From Vombatus ursinus (lineage: Eukaryota > Chordata > Mammalia > Diprotodontia > Vombatidae): a stretch of DNA of 64,000 nucleotides. The translations under genes and the position numbers were made by a program. Positions 51,263-60,428 of the stretch are shown piece by piece. A model generated the notes under the pieces. It saw only the letters and a list, made by a program, of their open reading frames with translations. It was not told the DNA's origin and did not search any database. The stretch lies in contig NW_020954630.1 in NCBI RefSeq assembly GCF_900497805.2, positions 11,443,557-11,507,556 on the forward strand. Direction: 5' to 3'. Position 1 is the first letter of the stretch. Every line of letters starts with the position of its first letter.

Positions 51263-51329
51263 GCCTGATTATATCACCGGTTTCCAATCCCAGGAAACAG
51301 AGAGAAATCTTATACAATGCTCTCCCTAC

Positions 51330-51400
51330 AGTGTTGTATCCCAAGCACAACAATGCCTGCCACAAAGCAGGTGCTTAATAAATGTTAATTGACTGACTGG
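51330..51400 (+). mobile_element. L2 LINE 3' terminus
   Basis: AGTGTTGTATCCCAAGCAC, AACAATGCCTGCCACAAAGC and GGTGCTTAATAAATGTTAAT complete the L2 of 50391-51150. Confidence 0.82.
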
Positions 51401-51522
51401 TTCATTCAGGATTAAATGCTTTGGGTCAAATGTTCCAGGTGGCTAAGAAATATTTAACAATAGCCCTGACACAAATTTGTTTGGTATTTAAAGTTAAAAT
51501 AATCTTAAAGACAAAAGAAAGT

Positions 51523-51683
51523 CGGGGCAGCTAGGTGGCACAGTGGAAAGAGCACCAGCCCTGAAGTCAGGAGGACCTGAGTTCAAATCCGGCCTAAGAC
51601 CAAACACTTGACACTTACTAGCTGTGTGACCCTGGGCAAGTCACTTAACCCCAATTGCCTGGAAATAAAAAAAAGAAAATGAA
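51523..51683 (+). mobile_element. Marsupial tRNA-SINE, young, 10-bp target duplication
   Basis: GGGGCAGCTAGGTGGCACAG, GCCCTGAAGTCAGGAGGACC, GAGTTCAAATCCGGCC (CpG retained), GTGTGACCCTGGGCAAGTC and ACTTAACCCCAATTGCC, with A-rich tail. AAAAGAAAGT flanks it (51513-51522, 51684-51693). It entered the 5' edge of the MIR-like SINE at 51693. Among the best-preserved copies in the window. Confidence 0.95.
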
Positions 51684-51692
51684 AAAAGAAAG

Positions 51693-51868
51693 TGGTGCAG
51701 CAGAAACTGCTGGGTTTGGAGTCAGAAACTGGCTTTAAGTGCTAGCTTTGCCTTTTAACTAGCTATGTGACCTTAGGCTAGTTTCTTTCCTTCTGAGCCT
51801 CAGTTTCCTCATATGTAAAATGAAGGGGTTGGACAAGATGATAGTTCTAAATCTATGACTCTATGACC
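51693..51868 (+). mobile_element. MIR-like SINE, left arm of inverted duplication
   Basis: GTGGTGCAGCAGAAACTGCTGG, CTAGCTATGTGACCTTAGGC, GAGCCTCAGTTTCCTCATATG, GGGGTTGGACAAGATGATAG and TAAATCTATGACTCTATGAC. Its downstream half (from 51781) and the unique DNA after it recur in inverse orientation at 52540-52807. Confidence 0.82.
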
Positions 51869-52010
51869 AGATATCTCTAAGGTTCTTTGATTCTCTTGGA
51901 GGAAAATATGCCTAACCTCATACAAAAGCTAGAAATTAATATATAATTTTTTTTCTGAAGGAAGCACTTTGAAATTTCTTGGCTGATTATTTCCAATTCT
52001 GTTATTTCTA
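51781..52010. repeat. Inverted duplication, left arm
   Basis: The reverse complement of 51781-52010 matches 52540-52807 over SINE and non-SINE sequence alike. The best block, 51861-51935 against about 52609-52683, differs at about 5 of 72 bases (core TTTTCCTCCAAGAGAATC and AAAGAACCTT on the other arm). The left arm also contains GAAATTTCTTGGCTGATTAT, the mate of GGAAATAATC...AGAAATTTC at 52554. Confidence 0.85.
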
Positions 52011-52539
52011 ATTCAGTTGCCATGATAACAGTTACCCGAGTGTGCTAAGGTGGATAGTGAGGATGTTGCAGGCCTGAAAAGAATGATATTCTCATGCTTT
52101 AATCACCAGTAACTTTAGTGATGTGAGCAGTCTCTTTAGTGATGCCCATTCCCTTCTGTGTGCAAAGGGAACAGGTTCCAAGATACATCCCTGGTTAGAG
52201 AGGTTGTAGGCTCTGGGCCCAAGTGCTCATCAGCACAGAGTAATGTCAGCGTTATGAAGATCTGATAAAACTGACACATGTAAATCTCTGATTGGTATAA
52301 TTCTGAAACCGCAGGAGTTTCCGAGTGGGAGAAGAGAGCTTTTGAGGGAGGGAAGAGAAAATCAGAGTCTGAATGTGAGAACATGTATATCAACGGTCAT
52401 CCAGCTTCTGATTGGACACTGTCCAAACAGAGGAAGTTTATTACCTCCCAAGGTAGCTCATATTCATTTCAGACAGCTCTTATTGTTAGAAAGCTTTTCT
52501 TTATATTGAACTGAATCCTGCCTTCTTATTATTTCTACC
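52011..52539. other. Spacer of the inverted duplication
   Basis: About 530 bases of unique DNA with no transposon motif. An 85-codon minus frame (52136-52393) has no domain. It includes CTTTAATCACCAGTAACTTT, AGTGATGTGAGCAG with a nearby repeat CTTTAGTGATG twice (52116-52145). Confidence 0.5.
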
Positions 52540-52807
52540 TACTTGTCCTACTGGAAATAATCATCCCAGAAATTTCAAAGTATTTCCTCAGGAAAAAAAA
52601 TAAATTGGTATATTCATTTCTAGCTTTTGTATGGGGTTGGGCATATTTTCCTCCAAGAGAATCAAAGAACCTTGGAAATATCTGATCAAAAAATTATAGA
52701 TTTAGAACTAGAAGATAACTTAGAGATTATCTACTCTTTTATTTATTTTATTTTATTTTACATATTTTTTTTTACATATGAGGAACTAAGGCTCAGAAGG
52801 AAAGAGA
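52540..52807. repeat. Inverted duplication, right arm
   Basis: It matches the reverse complement of the left arm. It includes CTGGAAATAATC, AGAAATTTCAAAGT, TTTCTAGCTTTTGTATGGGG, GCATATTTTCCTCC and AGGCTCAGAAGGAAAGAGAC. An extra AT-rich stretch (about 52737-52770, TTTATTTTATTTTATTTTAC) interrupts the match and explains the longer right arm. Confidence 0.85.
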
Positions 52808-52830
52808 CTTTGTTCTGGATCTGTACAGAA
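52688..52830 (-). mobile_element. MIR-like SINE, antisense, in the right arm
   Basis: TTATAGATTTAGAACTAGAAG, ATAACTTAGAGATTATCTAC and TACATATGAGGAACTAAGGC. This is the counterpart of the SINE at 51693-51868 and is truncated beyond 52810. Confidence 0.75.
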
Positions 52831-53237
52831 TAAACAGAACCCTAATCAACTTGGGGGTTGTGTGAGGGTAGGGAATATACCTTCTTTCCATAGCAATACC
52901 ATCACTGGTTCTTAGGGGCGAGGTAAATGAAGATATTGTTTTGTCTTTGTCTTTGTTTTGTCTTTGGGGCTGGGGTAGTCTACCTCAGAAAGGGTAGGTA
53001 AAACCATTAAAAAGTATTGTCTAAGGAAAGTTGCTGTTGGCACAGCTCACTTTTCTTGAAGACCTGATTACCGCTCCCTCAGCCTAGTTCCCTGCTTTGT
53101 TATCTCTTTGAATTCCCTTATTTTCACCCAGATAGCCAACCCTGGCCATGTTTGTTTCTCTCTTAACCTAGTTTTGCTTCCCACCCGCCGGCTCTCCTCT
53201 ATCTACTCTCCAAGGTTTTTGTTTCCATCTCCAGCTC
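52831..53237. other. Unique DNA, nothing recognised
   Basis: Contains a short tandem GTTTTGTCTTTGTCTTT (52938-52966). No other feature. Confidence 0.45.
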
Positions 53238-53314
53238 ATTATTCTGAGAAGTGGTCTGTAGGCTTCACCAGACTGCGACAGGGGCATGACACTGAAAAAG
53301 GTTAAGGACCCCTG
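53238..53314. mobile_element. hAT-like MITE fragment
   Basis: GGTCTGTAGGCTTCACCAGAC, GGCATGACACTGAAAAAGG and TTAAGGACCCCTG resemble the right end of the 'aacccctg' family. Only the terminal 75 or so bases remain. Confidence 0.5.
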
Positions 53315-54865
53315 GCTTAGACCCCAGTCCTTGGGGCTTGATTCTTCACTGTAACTCAGACCCTATTCAAACCTGGCAGAATCTTTTCCACTCTGACATG
53401 TTTCTGATCATCCTAGAGCTGCAACTTCCCCAAAATAGAGGTCTGGCAAGGATTTAGGGCTAATTTTATGTCAAATAGTGTTTTGGAAAAATTGTTTATG
53501 GGGATCTGCTACTTAATATGAAAATGTATTCTAGATTTAACATGTCCTTCAGAGTGAATGGCAAGTTGTTTAATTATTCCTAATTAGGAACACTCATCAT
53601 AAGACCAAAATGCTTTGACCTAAATTAAATGTTATTTTGGCTAAGGTTCAGTTTGGAGAAGGTTTAGATCTTTAGATCTGGTTTTGTTTTGGTTGAATAA
53701 TTTTAGAATGTGTATAATTTAACTCCTTTTCTTCAAGCTAGTCTATTAGGTATTATGTTGAGGGAAAAGCTTAAAGTTCTCAGATTGGTTTAAAAAAAGG
53801 AAGAAAAAAAATATGTGGCAGAGAAGGGTGAATGAGCTGGCTTATGCTTGTCTAATAGGGGTCATTATGCTTATTTCTGCAATCTAACCTGTGTTCCTGA
53901 TATTTTCCCCAGCTTGGATGTTCCTCTTTTCAGTGGAATGCTAAAGGTTAGTAGCTCACAGACTAGTTTGAAAGGCCTGGGCTGGTAGAGCCAGCATGGT
54001 AGGTGTATACCAGTCTTCCTCAGCTCTTATAGATTCTTCCCAGGGATAAGAGAGATAAGTCACATCCTCTATGTCACAAGTTTCTCCTAGCCTCATCCTT
54101 CCCTATTAGGCACTGTGATGGGCAGGTCTGATTCAGGCTAGTCTCCTGTTTGTTTAGATTTGGTGCTGGAATGAAGTGAGACATCAGTCATGGAGTACTT
54201 AATAAAAGGAAGTCTACTTAGCCATAGAACAGAAAAGGATATTCAAAATAGAGACTTTAGCATTTAACTTGGATAGATGCGGTAACCTTCCCTTGCTTCC
54301 ATATAGAAATGTGTTTGGTCAAGATAGAATGTACTAACTTGAGACATCCTTCAAGTCTGAAGGAACCCACTCCACATTGCTGACCTTCATATGACTGTAG
54401 GTAACCAGTAAGCTAAGTTAGTATGACTTGAAACTACCAGGAAGCTGCTATAAGGTACAGGGACAGCTCTGTTGCCTTTTAGAGAAAAAATAGCCTATGT
54501 CATGTATAACATATGGGGTAGGGTGTGGTGTATGTGAAGGGAGAATTCTGGTAGATAGAGATCCTCTCACACGTGCCTGTGTGAGACTGGACCAGGAGAA
54601 AAGCAACAAAGGTATTATCGATATTCCTCCGTCTGGATGCCTCTAGCAAGCCGCTTCAGAGATGGAGAGGAGACCTGGGGACAAGTGGCTTCAAGGAGCT
54701 CCCACTCTAGGCTAGTGGGAGTAAACTTCAGGTCTGCTGATTTTTACCTTCTCCTGTATTTCTTTCGAAAAGTATTTCTGTCTTTATAAGACTCTTGTTT
54801 AAGTCATTTCTAGAACCTTGTAATTCTTATTTGAGCATTCATCGGCTGAACACTTAAACTAATAC
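53315..54865. other. Repeat-poor block, candidate conserved non-coding DNA
   Basis: 53460-53780 is free of transposons and contains paired homeodomain-like cores (TTTAATTATTCCTAATTAGG) and a short dyad TTTAGATCTTTAGATC. 54110-54740 is unclassified, with somewhat more CpG than its surroundings (TATTATCGATATTCCTCCG, AAGCCGCTTC). No frame or splice evidence for an exon. Confidence 0.35.
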
Positions 54866-54869
54866 ACTC

Positions 54870-54930
54870 ATCTATCCTCCCTAGTTACTTAAATCTTACA
54901 TATCCTTTAAAGCTCAGCTCATATACTTCT
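54870..54930 (+). mobile_element. L2 LINE 3' end, left part
   Basis: CATATCCTTTAAAGCTCAGC and TCATATACTTCT, followed by a SINE insertion. Confidence 0.78.
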
Positions 54931-55093
54931 TTTTTTTTGGTTTGTTTTTGTTTTTTGACTAGGCAATGGGGTTAAGTGACTTGGCCAGAGTCACACAGCT
55001 AGTAAATGTTATGTAACTGAGGCCGGATTTGAACTCAGGTCCTCCTGAATTCAGGGCTGGTGCTCTATCCACTGCGCCACCTAGCTGTCTGAA
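54931..55093 (-). mobile_element. Marsupial tRNA-SINE, antisense, in L2
   Basis: T-rich tail, AGGCAATGGGGTTAAGTGAC, AGAGTCACACAGCTAGTAAA, GAACTCAGGTCCTCCTG and ATCCACTGCGCCACCTAGC (CpG retained). Duplication CTCATATACTTCT / CTCATATCCTTCT at 54918-54930 and 55094-55106, one mismatch. Confidence 0.95.
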
Positions 55094-55375
55094 CTCATAT
55101 CCTTCTTCACTGATGAAGTCTTCCCCTATCACCATGGCCTAGAAGGATTCCTTTGTTGTTTGAACTCTTGTAACATTACTTTTCTTTACCATACCCATTT
55201 GGCTCTAAGGAGATAATGACTGGTACTGTTATTTATTTCTTCATTGGGTCTATGTCTTACCTCCCAAACTGGAGGGTAAGCTGAGAGACAAGGACTATGC
55301 CTTAGGTTCTATTAAATCTCCTGTAGTACCCAGTTCATTGGTGCTCAAAAAGAGTAATATCTCAGGCCTTTCCTG
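55094..55375 (+). mobile_element. L2 LINE 3' end, right part
   Basis: TGATGAAGTCTTCCCCTATC, TTTGGCTCTAAGGAGATAATG, ACTGGAGGGTAAGCTGAG and GACAAGGACTATGCCTTAGG continue the L2. Confidence 0.78.
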
Positions 55376-55439
55376 AATAGAGTCATTTATTTTGAAGGAT
55401 CAGACTGGCATATATAAATACCAATAATGTGTTAGGTTA

Positions 55440-55830
55440 TAATAAACTTTAAATTTAGAGTTCCAAGATGGACAGGACTTGGAAACATGTAGTCCAATGC
55501 ACATGTGAACAAGAGTGTTGTCTATAACATTTCCAGCCAAGTTTGGTCAGTTAGCCTTTGTATGAAATCTAATGACTGCTTCTGAGACTGCCTATCCTAC
55601 TTTGGGATAGCTCTGACTGTAAGGACATTTTTTTCTTCTTTATATCAAGACTAAATTTGCCTTCTTGCAACTGTTCCCCATTACTCCTAGCTCTGCATTT
55701 GGCGGCTAAGCAGAACAAGTCTAATTGCTTTTCCTCTTGATAGTTTTGCAGATATTTTGAAGACAGCTGTCATGTTCCCTTTGTGTATGCTTATAAGAAG
55801 GAAAATGGTTTTTAGCTGTCAGGTGCTTTG
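55440..55830 (+). mobile_element. CR1/L3-type LINE, 3' region
   Basis: CCTATCCTACTTTGGGATAGC, TCTGACTGTAAGGACATTTT, TTTATATCAAGACTAAATTTG, CTTCTTGCAACTGTTCCCC, TTGGCGGCTAAGCAGAACAAG and TTTTGAAGACAGCTGTCATG follow the CR1-clade module (CATTCCACTTTGGGATAGCTC, GTTAGGAAG.TTTTCCTTA, GCAACTTCCACCC, ACAGCTATCATGTCCC). Confidence 0.72.
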
Positions 55831-55975
55831 CACTCATATTTTTAAGCGAAGATCTTCCACATACAGTTCTTATAATTTATGCATAATTATTAAATGAATC
55901 ATGTGATGGAACATTTGTAAGGTAACTCCTGAAACAATTTGTGGTGTGACAATATCTGTGATGTGAAAGTAAGAC

Positions 55976-56222
55976 AGGCAGCTAGGTGGTACAGTAGATA
56001 CAGAGATGGATCAAGAGTCAGGAAGACCCGAGTTCAAAACTTGCCTTAGACACTTACTAGCTGTGTGACTCTGAGTGGTTCATTTGTCCTTTCTCTGCCT
56101 CAATTTCCTCCTGCAAAATGGGGATGGTAATAGCAGCTACCTGCCAGGGTTGTTGAGAAGATAAAATAGGATAATATTTGTAAAGCATTGTATAAATTAT
56201 ATAAGGATGATGATAATACTAT
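55976..56222 (+). mobile_element. tRNA-SINE with MIR-type tail
   Basis: AGGCAGCTAGGTGGTACAGT, GACCCGAGTTCAAAACTTG, GCCTCAATTTCCTCCTGC, CAGGGTTGTTGAGAAGATAA and GGATAATATTTGTAAAGC. Confidence 0.88.
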
Positions 56223-56317
56223 TTTTACAAATGTCACATGGAAGAAATTAGAATGTCTTTCAGAGCACATTGTATACGTTATTCACTTTGTTCCTCGCTG
56301 CAGACTTCTAAGGGAAC

Positions 56318-56486
56318 CTAATTTAAATATTATTATTATTATCTCTATTTTACAGATAAGGGAGTTGAGTCTTAGAGAAGTTAAATGATTTGTGCCAGGT
56401 CACCTAGTTAGTAAATTGTGGAGGCCATACTCAAACCCAGATTGTTGGACTATAAGTCCACTGGTCCCTCCAGTACACTAGGCTGC
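56318..56486 (-). mobile_element. MIR-class SINE, antisense
   Basis: ATTATTATTATCTCTATTTTAC, AGATAAGGGAGTTGAG, CAGGTCACCTAGTTAGTAAA and CAAACCCAGATTGTTGG. Confidence 0.82.
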
Positions 56487-56528
56487 TTTTTGTGGTTTTA
56501 TTGTGACATACTCTTTATATGCTAACCA

Positions 56529-56622
56529 TTTGTTCTGTAAAATTTAGATTCAGTCAAAAGGCCACATATAAGGATCTAGAAGGCTGCAGGTGGCCTTAAG
56601 GCCACGGGTTCCTCCACTCCTG
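56529..56622. mobile_element. hAT-type MITE, right half
   Basis: TTTGTTCTGTAAAATTTAGA, TTCAGTCAAAAGGCCACATA and TAAGGCCACGGGTTCC, ending CACTCCTG. Same family as 21927 and 39406. The left half is lost. Confidence 0.75.
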
Positions 56623-57399
56623 TCAGCTAAGCTTTGGTTTGGGCTCTCCTCCTTCAGTCACCAGAAATGTATGCATTTGTGTGGAAATTCAAAAAATAAG
56701 AATAAAAAAGGTTCCGTTGTTTTCCTTTATAGTAACAGTTCCATTTGGGAGCTAAAATCACACACCTTGTAGGGGAGATTTGTTTTATATGATGTCCCAG
56801 ACAAGTCCAAACTCATGTGAATCCTTTCTCAACAAGGAGACTCCCTAACCTACCTCATACTTCCTTGCCATCTCCTTTCCCTGATTGAGCCCCTGAAGAG
56901 GGAAGGAAGTGACAGGTTTTTTTTCTTTTTCTTTTTTTACATTTCTAATACCAAATTTTCCATATGAAAAGATCCACTAAATCCTTTTTTTGTTATCACT
57001 AACCACCGAGGGGTCCCCTCAAAAACTGCACGATAGTCTGTAGGAGGCATCCTTTCTAATAATAGGACAAATAATACAGGATGTTTGTTGAATGTTAGTC
57101 AGCTGGAGATAACGTTCAGAGGAGGAAGAGGCTGACTGGCCGCTTGCTTGTCAGATGTTTGTAGATCAGGATGAGACTCAGCTGTAGAATGAGAAATATT
57201 TACATTTTCATTTACAAAAAAATAAAAAGATTCTGTGAAAAAAATAAGCCATGGTCCTAATGTGGACTCCTCCCCATCTGTTGCTGTCAGGATTTGCTTA
57301 ATAACAACAATAAAGATGTCCTTTTATAAACAATTTGTTTTGGAAACACTGAGTTGACCCAAGTAACTTCTGCTATATGTGTATAGTAGCAGAGTAATG
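56623..57399. other. Repeat-poor DNA, nothing recognised
   Basis: Chance frame of 60 codons (56590-56772). No transposon or exon recognised. 57060-57360 is repeat-free. Confidence 0.42.
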
Positions 57400-57462
57400 A
57401 TTATAACTTGTATCTTTATAGGGTGTTAAGGTTTATAAAGTATATTTCTCACAACAGACAAT
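57400..57462 (-). mobile_element. MIR, antisense, left part
   Basis: CTTGTATCTTTATAGGGTG and TTTATAAAGTATATTTCTCA form the tail of an antisense MIR whose head side is at 57672. Confidence 0.6.
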
Positions 57463-57464
57463 GT

Positions 57465-57670
57465 GCTTAGTGGATACAGTGGCTTGAAGCCAAGAAGATC
57501 TGGGACCTCTGACACTTACTAGCTGTGTGATTACAGGTAAATCACTTAGCTTCCTGGGATTTATCCATCTTGTCATGGCCTTATAGGTACCTGTTCTCTG
57601 GTAGAGAAGGTCAGAGAAAATGAAGGGAAATACCAGACTCTTTGGACACCTGAGTGAGGTAAGGATTATA
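57465..57670 (+). mobile_element. MIR-like SINE nested in a MIR
   Basis: AGTGGATACAGTGGCTTGAAG, CACTTACTAGCTGTGTGATT and AAATCACTTAGCTTCCTGG. The right part (CTGTTCTCTGGTAGAGAAGG) has only a loose match. Confidence 0.65.
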
Positions 57671-57671
57671 C

Positions 57672-57805
57672 ACATTATTATCCCCATGAGGGAACTCAGT
57701 CTCTCAGAGGTAAATTGACATGTCCATGATCATACCAGCAGTAGATGACAGATATGGTATTTGAGTACAGACCTCTTGACTTCTGAGTTTAATTCTCATG
57801 CTTTC
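57672..57805 (-). mobile_element. MIR, antisense, right part
   Basis: ACATTATTATCCCCATGAGG, GAACTCAGTCTCTCAGAG and TTTGAGTACAGACCTCTTG. Confidence 0.68.
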
Positions 57806-57884
57806 TTTTACAGACCTACATAAGGCTACTGCCTCATGACTACATGGATTTATGCTTTGAGGCATTTCTCAAATGGAGAGGCAC

Positions 57885-58110
57885 AATAATATAGTGGGTA
57901 GAAAGCCATCCTTGAAGCTAGGAAAACCTGATTTCAAGTTCTGAGTCGGACACATATTTTCTCTGTCACCTGCAGGAAATTACATTACCTCACAGTGCTC
58001 AGGGGACTTTCTTAGACACTGAGCTGTAGACCAGGTGTTGGTCTGTTGTGGTAGAGGGAAGTCCATCTCTCAGGAATTCCTTTTGCCAATAAAATCAGTT
58101 TCAGTCCTTA
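57885..58110 (+). mobile_element. SINE with non-MIR 3' body, second copy
   Basis: The head AATATAGTGGGTAGAAAGCC leads to CTCACAGTGCTCAGGGGAC, GTTGTGGTAGAGGGAAGTCC, TCTCAGGAATTCCTTTTGCC and AATAAAATCAGTTTCAGTCC. The 3' body matches 2055-2262. Confidence 0.72.
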
Positions 58111-58814
58111 TCTCATTTCTTATACAATGGAGATGGGTTTACGTTGATCTACCCAGTTTTCTTCATGACTAATAGCATGTGTTTGAGGCTGACTAGGGTT
58201 AAGAGTTCAGGTCATAGTCATGGAACACAGTAAAGGAGGCTCCCACTTGTGAACTTGAACACTTGTTAAAGAATTAGGCTAGCTAGCCCCAAAATGAGTA
58301 ATGTCCGAATGTGGCCAGCTTCACCTCAAACATAGTTCCACTTATTAAGAATATTATCATTCCTCTTAGATTTCCATTTTCCTTCCCAGTCTTCCCAGGG
58401 AAGGAGAAATTGTGTCCCAGGTGCAATGGTGCTTGAAGCAAATGGCACTCCTTGATCCACCTACCCTCCTTTTTTGGGAGGGGGAGGAGGGAAGGTTGTG
58501 CTAAAGGATCTTGAAGGGAAGGATAGGGATGCCTCCTTTAGCAGAAAACCTTAAAACATGGATAAATGTGGTATGATGGGGTTAGTCAGACCTCTCGATT
58601 CTATCAGGATTCCTGTTCCAGAGGAAAGTATTCTTCTGATGCCTCACTGTGGCATGGCAGTGACCCTGGGTTCTTGAAATCTCTAAGAGGAATACAAGGT
58701 CTAAGAAGTCCTACCAAGCTAAGATCATTTGGAGCATAGGCCTAGTGATGGATGGATTGTACGTCTCTTGTCAAAGGACTGGCTAGAGTTCAGATAGGCT
58801 CTTCACCAGGGTGG
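58111..58814. other. Unique DNA, nothing recognised
   Basis: A G-rich patch GGGAGGGGGAGGAGGG lies near 58476. No other feature. Confidence 0.45.
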
Positions 58815-58822
58815 CTGTAAGA

Positions 58823-59044
58823 TAGGAGTTTTTAACCTGTGTGTGTGTGTGTTATGGCTCCATTTGGCAGTCTTATAAAGCCTATCGACCCTTTCTCACA
58901 ATGATGTTTTTAAAAGCATAAAATAAGATACATAGGATTGCAAAGGAAATCAACTATATTGAAATAAAGATGTAATTTATTATTTCTCATAATCTCCTAA
59001 AATTTATTCTTGGAGGCCTGTGGAGCCTAGATTAAGAACCCCTG
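58823..59044. mobile_element. hAT-like MITE ('aacccctg' family), copy 2, with target duplication
   Basis: TAGGAGTTTTTAACC at the left and GATTAAGAACCCCTG at the right are inverted ends. The body GTTTTTAAAAGCATAAAATAA, ATACATAGGATTGCAAAGG matches 44100-44279. CTGTAAGA / CTGTAACC flank it (58815-58822, 59045-59052), 6 of 8 equal, consistent with an 8-bp hAT duplication. A (TG)n run has grown near the left end. Confidence 0.87.
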
Positions 59045-59194
59045 CTGTAACCTTATGGATTTTTAAGCAACCATAACCATGGAATCTGATCTGCTAAAGT
59101 GTGGAGGGACTGAGGTCTGAATTTGTAGAGGGAGGATGAAATCAGAGGTCACCGAGGTATCTCTGTATTCTAGCTTCTGGAAGACCATGGAAAT

Positions 59195-59330
59195 CCTGAG
59201 CTAAGAGAACTCTTAGGTCAGACCATCTGGTCCTGTTTTTTCATTTTAACAATGAGGAAACTGAGGATCAGAGGGATTAAGGTCCTGTGCTCATTGGTAC
59301 ATGTCAGTTATCTGCTGGGTATTATAAGTA
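59195..59330 (-). mobile_element. MIR-class SINE, antisense
   Basis: CTCTTAGGTCAGACCATCTG, TTTTAACAATGAGGAAACTG and AGGATCAGAGGGATTAAGG. Confidence 0.75.
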
Positions 59331-60099
59331 TAAGGTCTGCCTCTTTGTACTATGGATATTTTGGTTGCTGAAAGGAACAGAAAAAGAACAATCTGTGTGT
59401 GAATGTGAAATGATGACAAAATCAGCTTGAGAAGAAACATAGATCATTGATAAAAGAGCTTGAGGAAAAACAGATAGTTCTGAGAGGTCTAGAGAGAGAG
59501 CATTGTCTGTCAGAGGCAAAATTCCTGACTGAGGTGGGTGGGAGTGGTTGCAAATCATTGCTGCCCGTCAGGTCACTTGTGCATAACTGATTTAAGATTT
59601 TAAAAGGCTGTTAAATGAAAAATTCTAAATCAAATAATTTTTGAGGGACTATGTGATGATTTTTATAAGGACGATTAGGGTGGTACCTAACAGAGATAGA
59701 TTTAAAAAAAAAAGTTTCTCGCCATAAGGTATAGGTGAATCACTAAACATAGGGAATCTCTGCTTTGAGGCATTACAAGATATAGCAGATAGGAGATGAG
59801 AAGAAATTGAATGAAGGAGCAGTCGGAAGACACAAAAGATGATGAGAAAAGTTGTTCACAGAAACCAGAAGCTTGAGAAGTCAGTATGAGATGATACACA
59901 GAAGCTCATAGAGGCTGAGCGCCAGGTACCAGAAAGGCTCTTCCATTTATTTTACTGAGAAAAGCTGCATAGTCCTATAGCTTAAGAGAAGGAAAAGCCC
60001 CAAGGAGCTTTCCTGTGTTACCTGTTACTGCGCTCTGCACCTTGTGAAAGGTAAAATCATAGTGCATAAAGAGCAGACCTGATTAGCTTGACCAATTAT
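59331..60099. other. Unique DNA, nothing recognised
   Basis: Two minus frames (78 and 65 codons) show no motif. Purine-rich on the plus strand between 59360 and 59480 and between 59780 and 59900. Confidence 0.42.
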
Positions 60100-60110
60100 A
60101 GATTTATGGG

Positions 60111-60242
60111 GGGCAGCTAGGTGGCACAGTAGATAGAGCACAGTCAGGAGGACCTGAGTTCAAATCTGGCCTCAGACACTTACTAGCTGTGTGACAGTGG
60201 GCAAGTCACTTAACCTCTTTGCCTAGCTAAAAAAAAAAAAAA
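60111..60242 (+). mobile_element. Marsupial tRNA-SINE, young, with small deletion
   Basis: GGGCAGCTAGGTGGCACAGT, AGATAGAGCACAGTCAGG (the usual CCGGCCCTGG block is deleted between GCAC and AGTCAGG), TCAAATCTGGCCTCAGAC and CAAGTCACTTAACCTC, with poly-A. The 11-bp duplication AGATTTATGGG is perfect (60100-60110, 60243-60253). Confidence 0.95.
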
Positions 60243-60273
60243 AGATTTATGGGAACTGCTCATATGGAGTTAT

Positions 60274-60428
60274 TTTTTTTTGTTTGTTTTTGTGGCTAGG
60301 CAATGGGGTTAAGTGACTTGCCCAGGGTCATACACCTAGTAAGTGTTATGTGTCTGAGCCCACATTTGAACTCAGGTCTTCCTGAATCCAGGGCTGGTGC
60401 TCTATCCACTGCACCACCTAGCTGCCCC
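60274..60428 (-). mobile_element. Marsupial tRNA-SINE, antisense, young
   Basis: T-rich tail TTTTTTTTGTTTGTTTTTG, GGCAATGGGGTTAAGTGAC, GCCCAGGGTCATACACC, AACTCAGGTCTTCCTGAATC and ATCCACTGCACCACCTAGC. It is opposed to the SINE at 60111 across a 31-base gap. The gap contains that SINE's right target duplication. Confidence 0.93.
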
